This document shows, one piece after another, positions 57,126-64,000 of a stretch of DNA of 64,000 nt. A program made the position numbers and the translations under genes. The notes under the pieces were generated by a model. It worked only from the letters and a program-made list of their open reading frames with translations, did no database searches and was not told the origin of the DNA. Positions within the stretch are counted from its first letter, which is position 1. Every line of letters begins with the position of its first letter. The stretch spans positions 124,001 to 188,000 of the forward strand of contig NZ_JAHWYN010000005.1 in the NCBI RefSeq assembly GCF_019351435.1. Direction: 5' to 3'. This DNA is from Flavobacterium taihuense (GTDB taxonomy: Bacteria > Bacteroidota > Bacteroidia > Flavobacteriales > Flavobacteriaceae).

Positions 57126-57956
57126 ATTCGAAAATTTAGTTTTGATTTTGTATTTAAATGTAGATTTCGAATTAGAAATATACTGCATCTGCATTCATTT
57201 AGTTTTTGTGTTTTTATTATCTGCTAAATATAATCTTCGATGCTTTGGGTTCTTTGAAACAAAGTACTTGTTCCTGTTTTTAAAACCAAAATACAAAAGC
57301 ATTATTTTATTGGATGTAATTATTATGCTATTTGTAGAACTTCTTTTTCTTTGTTTAAAAGCATCCCCAAAGTATTCAGGAAGTGAGCGTTTGTTTTTAT
57401 TGAATAATTCAGCTTCATAATGAAATCTAATGTTAGATCTGGGTTTAATTAAGATCAAAACAGGAAGTCGTATTATTATATATGTAGTTTGTTGCAATAT
57501 TGTTGTTGAAAATCTCAAACATGGAATAACAAGCAATTTCATAAAAATATTATTTTTTGAGCGATAGGTTGGCAAATTTTCCCAGCGGATATTAAGTGAA
57601 TTTGTTTATGTGTCAAGTGTTATCCATGAATTTTAATCAGTGGCAAAAAATAGATTTGGTACATATTCGGACAGTTATAAAAGGAAAACAGTTCTTCTGT
57701 TGATATAGTATTTGGATAATGCCTAAACTTACGAAAAACTTGAGAGTGGATTAAAATAAATTGTGTTAAAAAGGCTGTGGAATTACTGTTTTTGATACTG
57801 CATGATATCACCAAAAGCAGTGATTTTTTACTTATTCAAGACATTTTATTTGGAATATTTTATTGACTATAAGATGTTTGCATTTTTTTTGTGTGAATTT
57901 TTTTTTATTGTTTTACTGAGGTCTTTTTTTTGATTCAATCGGATTCTTATTTTTTG
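57126..57956. other. Gene-poor stretch
   Basis: No convincing gene on either strand. AATTCGAAA (57125-57133) and TTTCGAATT (57165-57173) form a 9-bp inverted repeat without a T-run. Open frames such as 57195-57575 on the minus strand have A/T-driven composition and no domain pattern. A terminator-like hairpin at 57785-57828 hints that a transcript once ended here. Confidence 0.5.
57785..57828 (+). terminator. Terminator-like hairpin without an obvious gene
   Basis: ACTGTTTTTG (57785-57794) pairs with CAAAAGCAGT (57812-57821), one G-U pair, then GATTTTTT. Confidence 0.45.
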
Positions 57957-57964
57957 TATATTTG
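57957..57964 (+). promoter_or_regulatory. -7 box of the second EPS gene block
   Basis: TATATTTG matches the consensus. A TTG at 57930-57932 is 24 bases upstream, slightly far. It would give a leader of about 100 bases before TTG 58069. Confidence 0.5.
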
Positions 57965-58068
57965 TTGGCTTAATTCAGATGGAACTAGTACTTTAATTAT
58001 TAAAATACTATTTTGAAAAATCTGTTTTTAATAATTAAAACTTTTAAAACCAACAATAGTTTAAGAAA

Positions 58069-59352
58069 TTGAATAAAGACATAAAAATTGCGGTAATAGG
58101 TTTGGGTTACGTTGGTTTGCCTTTGGCTCGATTGTTTGCTACCCAATATTCGGTTGTAGGATTTGATATCAATGTGTCCAGAGTTGAAGCATTACAATCG
58201 GGGACAGACAGTACCCTTGAAGTTGATGATGAAACGTTACAAAAAGTGTTAGTTCAAAAAACGGGTACTCAAAAAGGTTTATATTGTACTTCACATATAG
58301 CTGACATCGCTGATTGTAATTATTATATAGTTACGGTTCCTACTCCAGTTGACAAAAATAATCGCCCCGATTTAATTCCATTATACAAGTCCAGTGAAAC
58401 CGTTGGTTCTGTTTTGAAAAAAGGAGATATTGTTATTTATGAGTCGACTGTTTATCCAGGTGTTACTGAAGAGGAATGTGTACCCGTTTTAGAAAAAGTG
58501 TCTGGATTAAAATTCAATATCGATTTTTTTGCTGGTTATTCTCCAGAGCGAATTAACCCAGGGGACAAAGAACACACTGTAGAAAAAATATTAAAAATAA
58601 CATCAGGATCCACTCCTGAAATTGGACAAAAAGTAAACGAATTGTACCAATCGGTTATCCTAGCAGGAACGCATCTTGCTCCTTCCATAAAAGTGGCTGA
58701 GGCAGCCAAAGTAATTGAAAACTCCCAACGCGATATCAATATTGCTTTTGTTAATGAATTGGCCAAAATTTTTAATCTTTTGGATATTGACACTTCTGCT
58801 GTCCTTAAAGCGGCGGGTACCAAGTGGAATTTCCTTCCCTTCAAACCCGGTTTAGTTGGTGGGCATTGTATAGGTGTTGATCCTTATTATCTTGCTCAAA
58901 AAGCCCAAGAAAAAGGCTATCATCCTGAAATAATTTTGGCAGGACGTCGTTTGAATGATAGTATGGGCGACTATGTGGCTTCACAAGTAGTAAAGCTAAT
59001 GATTAAAAAAGGCGTAACTATTAATGGCGCCAGTTTGTTAATGTTAGGTATTACTTTTAAGGAAAATTGCCCTGATGTTCGCAATACCAAAATTGTAGAT
59101 GTAATTAAAGCATTGGAGGATTATGGAATTCAAGTGACTATTTTTGATCCTTGGGCCAATGCTACCGAGGTAGAACATGAATATGGTTTGGCAATGGTGA
59201 ATGAGGTGCCAAAGGCTACTTTTGATGCTGTTATTTTAGGTGTGGCACATAAAGAGTTTTTGAGTTTAGACATCAATTTGTTGCGTAATAGATGCAGTGT
59301 GTTGTATGATGTTAAGGCAGTTTTGGTTGATGGAGTAGATGGAAAGTTGTGA
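58069..59352 (+). CDS. UDP-N-acetyl-D-galactosamine/glucosamine dehydrogenase (WbpO/TviB type)
   Basis: A 427-residue NAD-dependent sugar-nucleotide dehydrogenase that makes a UDP-HexNAc uronic acid. It starts with TTG: the dinucleotide-binding IAVIGLGYVGLPLARLFA begins at residue 7, and no ATG lies nearby. TVPTPVDKNNRPDL, the catalytic Cys267 in GGHCIGVDPYYL, and the C-terminal ITFKENCPDVRNTK and DPWANATEVEHEYG are typical of TviB/WbpO. It pairs with the WbpP-like epimerase at 49233. The Rhs island separates these two partners. Confidence 0.9.
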   Translation: MNKDIKIAVIGLGYVGLPLARLFATQYSVVGFDINVSRVEALQSGTDSTLEVDDETLQKVLVQKTGTQKGLYCTSHIADIADCNYYIVTVPTPVDKNNRPDLIPLYKSSETVGSVLKKGDIVIYESTVYPGVTEEECVPVLEKVSGLKFNIDFFAGYSPERINPGDKEHTVEKILKITSGSTPEIGQKVNELYQSVILAGTHLAPSIKVAEAAKVIENSQRDINIAFVNELAKIFNLLDIDTSAVLKAAGTKWNFLPFKPGLVGGHCIGVDPYYLAQKAQEKGYHPEIILAGRRLNDSMGDYVASQVVKLMIKKGVTINGASLLMLGITFKENCPDVRNTKIVDVIKALEDYGIQVTIFDPWANATEVEHEYGLAMVNEVPKATFDAVILGVAHKEFLSLDINLLRNRCSVLYDVKAVLVDGVDGKL

Positions 59353-59470
59353 GCGTTTAACGGTCAGCAGTGAATGGTGAATTGTGGGTAGTCAGAACAC
59401 AGATTAGAGATAGTAGAAATTAGAAAGCATAAAAAAGAGTATAGTCAATAGACAACATTAAAATAAAAAA

Positions 59471-60517
59471 ATGAAAAAGATACTTATTACAGGAGGAGCG
59501 GGGTTTATTGGTTCACATGTTGTAAGACGATTTGTGCAAAACTATCCCGATTACCAAATTTTCAATTTGGATGCCCTGACGTATGCTGGAAATTTAGAAA
59601 ACATCAAGGATATTGAAAAAGAACCGAATTATACTTTTGTAAAAGGAGATATTACAGATGAAATTTTTTTAAATGATTTGTTTCAAAATCAGCAGTTTGA
59701 TGGGATTATTCATTTAGCCGCCGAATCTCATGTGGATCGTTCTATCGAAGATCCTTTGGCTTTCGTTAAAACCAATGTGATTGGAACTATGAATTTATTG
59801 AATGCAGCCAAAAAACAATGGTTGAGTAACTTTGAAGGAAAACGTTTTTACCATGTAAGTACAGATGAGGTTTATGGTTCACTAGGGGCTGAAGGTTTGT
59901 TTACAGAAACTACAGCTTATGATCCCAATTCACCATATTCTGCATCCAAAGCGAGCTCGGATCATTTTGTTCGTGCTTATGGAGAAACGTACGGATTACC
60001 ATACGTAATAACCAATTGTTCCAATAATTATGGGCCTTTTCATTTTCCGGAGAAATTAATACCGTTATTTATCAACAATATTATCAATAACAAGGCATTG
60101 CCAGTTTATGGAGATGGGAATTATACCAGAGATTGGTTGTTTGTAAAAGATCATGCAGTGGCTATTGACTTGGTTTTTCATGATGGAAAAAATCATGAAA
60201 CTTATAATATTGGTGGGTTCAACGAGTGGAAAAATATTGATTTGGTTAAAGTATTATGTCAGCAAATGGATAAAAAACTAGGTAGAGTAGAAGGTGAGTC
60301 GGCTCGATTGATTACTTATGTAAAAGACAGGCCAGGTCATGATTTGCGTTATGCCATTGATGCTTCCAAAATAAATAGCCAGTTGGGCTGGAAGCCTTCT
60401 GTAACTTTTGAAGAAGGATTGGAAATTACTATCGATTGGTATTTGAATAACCAAGATTGGTTGAATAATGTGACTTCTGGGGAATATGCATCTTATTACG
60501 AGAAACAGTATTCGTAG
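59471..60517 (+). CDS. rfbB: dTDP-glucose 4,6-dehydratase
   Basis: A 348-residue extended SDR. GGAGFIGSHVVRRF binds NAD; VSTDEVYGSLG carries the active Thr-Asp-Glu triad, and YSASKASSDHFVRAYGETYG the Tyr-Lys pair. NCSNNYGPFHFPEKLIPL and VKDRPGHDLRYAIDA are RfbB signatures. It makes dTDP-4-keto-6-deoxyglucose, the precursor of rhamnose and other deoxysugars. rfbA, rfbC and rfbD are not in the window. Purine-rich spacers flank it on both sides. Confidence 0.93.
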   Translation: MKKILITGGAGFIGSHVVRRFVQNYPDYQIFNLDALTYAGNLENIKDIEKEPNYTFVKGDITDEIFLNDLFQNQQFDGIIHLAAESHVDRSIEDPLAFVKTNVIGTMNLLNAAKKQWLSNFEGKRFYHVSTDEVYGSLGAEGLFTETTAYDPNSPYSASKASSDHFVRAYGETYGLPYVITNCSNNYGPFHFPEKLIPLFINNIINNKALPVYGDGNYTRDWLFVKDHAVAIDLVFHDGKNHETYNIGGFNEWKNIDLVKVLCQQMDKKLGRVEGESARLITYVKDRPGHDLRYAIDASKINSQLGWKPSVTFEEGLEITIDWYLNNQDWLNNVTSGEYASYYEKQYS

Positions 60518-60631
60518 AATGTATTGAGAGGTGAGTAGTAAATAGTTAATTGTGAGGAGTGAAAGGTTAGTCGTGAATTTTAGTTTAAGCTGATATTATC
60601 GTAACTATACCTAATTGGAAAAAGAAAAAAT

Positions 60632-61102
60632 ATGAACTGGTACGTAGTTTACACCAAGCCCAAGTGGGAAAAGAAAGTTGCGGAGCGGTTGAATGAAATT
60701 GGAATTATAACCTATTGCCCTTTGATTAGTAAAGTCAGTCAATGGTCGGATCGAAAAAAGAAAATACAGGTGCCATTGTTTAATTCCTATATTTTTGTTC
60801 AAGTAGAAGAAAGGGAACGGAATGTTATTTTTGATATTCCAGGGGTAATACGATACTTATTTTGGTTGGGAAAACCTGCTATTGTGAAAGAAAAAGAGAT
60901 TCAAATTATTAAAAATTGGTTGAGTATGCCAGATACTTTCCAAGTCGTTGTTGATAAATGGCAAAAAGGGGATAAAATAGTTTTAGAATCGGGGCCATTT
61001 CTTGCGCAATCAGCAATTGTACAAGATATAAAACAGAATCATTATGTGCTTGTTTTGGAGTCTTTAGGGTGTATCCTTAAAGTGGAAAAAAAAATACAAT
61101 GA
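60632..61102 (+). CDS. UpxY-family NusG-like transcription antiterminator
   Basis: 156 residues. The NGN domain is plain (MNWYVVYTKPKWEKKVAERL, YCPLISKVSQWSDRKKKIQV, PLFNSYIFVQV, then PGVIRYLFWLGKPA) and is followed by a divergent KOW-like C-terminus (WQKGDKIVLESGPF). In Bacteroides, UpxY proteins let RNA polymerase pass the leader of their own capsule operon. It sits directly upstream of the large export gene, whose 300-base leader folds into hairpins. That leader is the likely target. Confidence 0.88.
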   Translation: MNWYVVYTKPKWEKKVAERLNEIGIITYCPLISKVSQWSDRKKKIQVPLFNSYIFVQVEERERNVIFDIPGVIRYLFWLGKPAIVKEKEIQIIKNWLSMPDTFQVVVDKWQKGDKIVLESGPFLAQSAIVQDIKQNHYVLVLESLGCILKVEKKIQ

Positions 61103-61404
61103 TCCTTTTTTTGTGTTAAAGTAATTAAATATAAGGTTTGTTTTGTTTAGTGTGCTGTTTTTTAGCTATTTGCTGTTGGTTTTATGTTTTGATATTAAAG
61201 GTTAAATCAATAACTTAAAAAGAGGGCAAATCTTTTTTTTAGTATAAATTTGCAAACTCATAGAATTTGGTGAGCCAAAATGGGACTCACTAAGGCGAAG
61301 CCGTGTAAAATCGGTACTTTTTTATAAGATAAAAGTGTAAAATTCTTAGTTTTAATTTAAAATAAAAATATCATATTCCATTAAAATCAAATAGTACCTA
61401 CCAT
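61103..61404 (+). promoter_or_regulatory. Structured leader between upxY and the export gene
   Basis: 302 bases without a gene. A TAAATTTG -7 box lies at 61245-61252 (no TTG at -33). Downstream, GTGAG (61270-61274) can pair with CTCAC (61285-61289 region), followed by a GGC-GAA-GCC mini-hairpin and CCG/CGG pairing that runs into TACTTTTTT near 61315-61322. The segment GGCGAAGCCGTG faintly recalls the ops element (GGCGGTAGCGTG) of RfaH/JUMPstart leaders. A NusG-paralogue-controlled attenuator is inferred. Confidence 0.5.
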
Positions 61405-63828
61405 ATGAAAAAAATATTTATAGTAATTATCCTTTTTATAGCCCTGTGTCAAACTTCTACATTGAGCGCTCAAGACATTTTAAAAGGTAAAGACCTAAGC
61501 ACGGTACGAGTAGATCTTTTATCGGACGAGGATATCGTCAAAATAAAAACACAGTTGGAAAGTAATAATATGTCTATAGATCAGGTAGAGTCTACAGCCT
61601 TGTCAAAAGGGATGAGTGCTGGGGAATTTGCTAAATTGAAAAATCGATTGGCAACAACAGCAACATTGGATAAAACTAATGCCAAAAACGTCAATTCTGA
61701 TAATGAAGAAGGAGTAAGAAAACAAGAAGCAGTAGGGAATAATAAAGAAAAAGATGTAGCGAATTCATTTGTTTTTGGATCTGAATTGTTTGATAACCCC
61801 AATTTAAATTTTCAACCCAATTTAAAAATAGCGACACCGGTCAATTATGTTTTGGGACCAGGAGATGAATTGCAAGTAAGTGTAAACGGTGTACAAGAGT
61901 TTAATGCTAGTGTGCCTGTAACTGTTGAAGGGAAAGTAAACATTCAATATGTGGGACAAATCGCAGTAGCAGGATTAACTATAGAGGTTGCAACCCAAAA
62001 AATAAAAGGGGCGATCTCACGAATTTATAGTACTGTACGCTCGGGACAATCTCAAGTTACAGTAAGTTTAAGCGGCATCCGAACTATTATGGTAACGATT
62101 ATCGGAAGTAAACAGCCTGGTAATTATTCTATTTCTTCATTGGCTACAGTCTACAATGCTTTATTTTTGGGTGGCGGGCCCGGTGTTAATGGAACATATA
62201 GAAACATCGAATTAATTAGAAATAATAAGGTCTACAAGAATGTTGATATTTATCGCTTTTTGGTAAGTGGTAACCAATCCGACAACGTAGGGTTAAAGGA
62301 TAATGATGTTATTCGTATTCCAGCGTATACTAATAGAGTTACACTAGAAGGAGCAGTAAAAAGACCAGGGATTTTTGAAATGAAAAAAGGCGAGAATTTC
62401 TCCCATTTATTGACTTTTGCCTCTGGTTTTAATGAGTTTGCCTATACTGCGTCGGTAAATGTTTTACAAAAAACAGGAAAAGAATTCAAGGTTGCGGATA
62501 TACAAGAATCACAATACAGCAGTTATGTACCTTTGAATGGAGATGAGTATCGTGTTTCTAAGATTTTGAATCGTTTTGAAAACAGAATAATAATAAATGG
62601 AGCAGTGTTTAGGCCGAATACTTATTCTTTTTACGAAGGGATGCGCGTTTCCGATTTGATTAAACAAGCTGAGGGATTAAAGGAAGATGCTTATCTTAAA
62701 AGGGCCAGAATCGTACGATTAAAAGAAGATTTAACCAAAGAGATTGTAAATATTGATTTGGCTACAGCAATGACAGGTGATGCTACAAGTAATATTGTAT
62801 TAAAAAAAGAGGATGTAGTAACCGTTTATTCTGTCTTAGATTTTAAAGAAGAGTATAAAGTGACTATTGAAGGCGAAATAAATAGACCCAATGTATATGA
62901 TTATCAAGATAATTTAACACTGAATGATCTTATAATAGCTGCAGGAGGGTTAACGGGTTCGGCTTCTAAGCGTGTTGAGATCGCCAGAATGATTCGTTCA
63001 GAAGAGATCGATGACAGTAATCCCAATAAAGTAGAATTGTTTAATATTGAAATCACCCCTGATTCGAATGAACAGCTTACCAATTTTGCGTTGAAACCTT
63101 TTGACATAGTCAATATCAGGAGAATGGCGGTTATTCACAAGCCAGAGATGGTTACTGTAACCGGTTCTGTCATTTATCCTGGGAAATATGTTTTGGCCGG
63201 GAAAAAAGAAAAAATTTATGATGTTGTTAAAAGAGCAGGTGGACTTACATCATTGGCAAGTTTGAATGGAGTAAAAATAAAAAGACCTATCAAAAAAGGC
63301 CAAATAGAAGATCTTGAGAATATTGATCTGAATTTAGGAGAGAAAGATAGTATTCAAAACAAATTGGAAAAGAGATTAAAAGACGAAGTGAAATTTGCCA
63401 CTATTCCTGTGGATTGGGGTAAAGTGATAAAAAATCAAAGCAGCAATGCGAATGTAACGTTATTACCAGGTGACGAAATTGATGTTTCGCCTTTTAATGA
63501 AACGGTTAAAGTGGCTGGAAACGTACTTTTGACATCAGAGATTCCATATAATAAAAACAAAGGGTTTAATTATTACTTGGATGCTGTAGGTGGTTTGGAT
63601 GCAAAGGGATGGAGAAAGAAGGCGTATATTATATACCCGAACGGAGAAGCTGCGGTATCACACAAAGTTTTATTGTTTTTTAGATCCAATCCTAAGGTAT
63701 TGCCGGGTTCACAAATTGTAGTGCCTGAAAAGCCAGAAACCGAAAAGATGAGCGCAGCGCAGTGGGTCAGTATTGCTTCGGTATTAGTGAGTATGGGAGT
63801 TCTTTTGGTTACAGCGATAAAACCGTAA
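61405..63828 (+). CDS. Large SLBB-domain polysaccharide export protein
   Basis: 807 residues. Signal peptide 1-22 (ending LSAQD). A helical region (to about 130) precedes the Poly_export domain (NYVLGPGDELQVSVNGVQEF; GKVNIQYVGQIAVAGLTIEV). Several SLBB repeats follow (TIEGEINRPNVYDYQDNLTL; VTVTGSVIYPGKYVLAGKKE; KVAGNVLLTSEIPYNKNKGF), and a C-terminal transmembrane helix (QWVSIASVLVSMGVLLVTAI). It is a Wza-type outer-membrane channel subunit of the long Bacteroidota form. It is the second export protein in this locus, probably heading a further operon that continues past 64,000. Confidence 0.9.
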   Translation: MKKIFIVIILFIALCQTSTLSAQDILKGKDLSTVRVDLLSDEDIVKIKTQLESNNMSIDQVESTALSKGMSAGEFAKLKNRLATTATLDKTNAKNVNSDNEEGVRKQEAVGNNKEKDVANSFVFGSELFDNPNLNFQPNLKIATPVNYVLGPGDELQVSVNGVQEFNASVPVTVEGKVNIQYVGQIAVAGLTIEVATQKIKGAISRIYSTVRSGQSQVTVSLSGIRTIMVTIIGSKQPGNYSISSLATVYNALFLGGGPGVNGTYRNIELIRNNKVYKNVDIYRFLVSGNQSDNVGLKDNDVIRIPAYTNRVTLEGAVKRPGIFEMKKGENFSHLLTFASGFNEFAYTASVNVLQKTGKEFKVADIQESQYSSYVPLNGDEYRVSKILNRFENRIIINGAVFRPNTYSFYEGMRVSDLIKQAEGLKEDAYLKRARIVRLKEDLTKEIVNIDLATAMTGDATSNIVLKKEDVVTVYSVLDFKEEYKVTIEGEINRPNVYDYQDNLTLNDLIIAAGGLTGSASKRVEIARMIRSEEIDDSNPNKVELFNIEITPDSNEQLTNFALKPFDIVNIRRMAVIHKPEMVTVTGSVIYPGKYVLAGKKEKIYDVVKRAGGLTSLASLNGVKIKRPIKKGQIEDLENIDLNLGEKDSIQNKLEKRLKDEVKFATIPVDWGKVIKNQSSNANVTLLPGDEIDVSPFNETVKVAGNVLLTSEIPYNKNKGFNYYLDAVGGLDAKGWRKKAYIIYPNGEAAVSHKVLLFFRSNPKVLPGSQIVVPEKPETEKMSAAQWVSIASVLVSMGVLLVTAIKP

Positions 63829-64000
63829 TTTTATTACCAGTTATTGGCTTAATTATAGAATACAACCACAATAGGTTTGAAATATCATTGTTCATTTAGA
63901 ATAAAAAAAGCACAAGATTTAAACAAACTGACTTCTCATTATAAATTTATAAACAAGCTGTGACTATTTTTATAAAATTACTTGAAAAGATAATTAAAGA

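Noticed and set aside
57100..57575. Overlapping open frames on both strands after the coiled-coil gene
   Set aside because: No domain pattern, no start signal, and composition is explained by A/T bias.
61240..61325. c-di-GMP (GEMM) or other known riboswitch in the export-gene leader
   Set aside because: A few words (GGGAC, AAGCC) are reminiscent, but the order and the conserved core do not match any class I can recall.

Overview
The window reads as chromosome of a Flavobacterium-like member of the Bacteroidota. Supporting signs are the low GC content, the many TAnnTTTG (-7) promoters with an upstream TTG about 17-21 bases away, the scarcity of Shine-Dalgarno sequences, a SusC/SusD pair, a CtlX hydrolase, a UpxY-type NusG paralogue, and a joined str-S10-spc-alpha ribosomal cluster.

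Layout. 1-4,010: the tail of one gene, then small stand-alone genes (isochorismatase-like hydrolase, DUF1624-type membrane protein, YdeI-like protein, Crp/Fnr regulator, AhpD-like protein). 4,180-10,090: TPR protein, the murein-recycling ligase Mpl, a GNAT acetyltransferase, RadC, an Xre/RES toxin-antitoxin pair with a clear operator, a YjjG-type HAD nucleotidase and an exported protein. 10,235-19,983: RarA, rhomboid protease, RlmB-like methyltransferase, then a BamA/TamA-like barrel gene followed by SusC and SusD, all on the minus strand except rhomboid. 20,251-37,437: 32 ribosome-associated genes from rpsL to rplQ, with secY, infA, rpmJ and rpoA, plus structured intergenic leaders and two strong promoters. 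37,753-45,878: carA, eno, gltA, two guanidine-group-modifying hydrolases, MarC, a CoA-binding protein and recR.

45,948-63,828: a capsule/exopolysaccharide locus. It has a Wza-like lipoprotein, a Wzc-like tyrosine kinase, a UDP-GlcNAc 4-epimerase-like SDR, UDP-glucose dehydrogenase, UDP-GalNAc dehydrogenase, RfbB, UpxY and a second, large SLBB export protein. Together they would make uronic and 6-deoxy sugar nucleotides and export a polymer; glycosyltransferases and flippase presumably lie beyond the window.

This locus is interrupted between about 51,940 and 56,400 by a degenerate Rhs polymorphic-toxin island. It contains a 5'-truncated Rhs core whose cysteine-peptidase-like toxin is split over two frames, a putative exported immunity protein with two related halves, and a second headless Rhs toxin tip with a 3-TM putative immunity protein. 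That second cassette sits between two ~250-bp direct repeats (about 98% identical) made from fragments of a REP-associated (Y1/IS200-like) transposase and its palindromic ends. Its left junction falls at a sequence that also occurs inside the intact Rhs linker. This repeat-bounded toxin-immunity cassette is the most interesting structure in the window.
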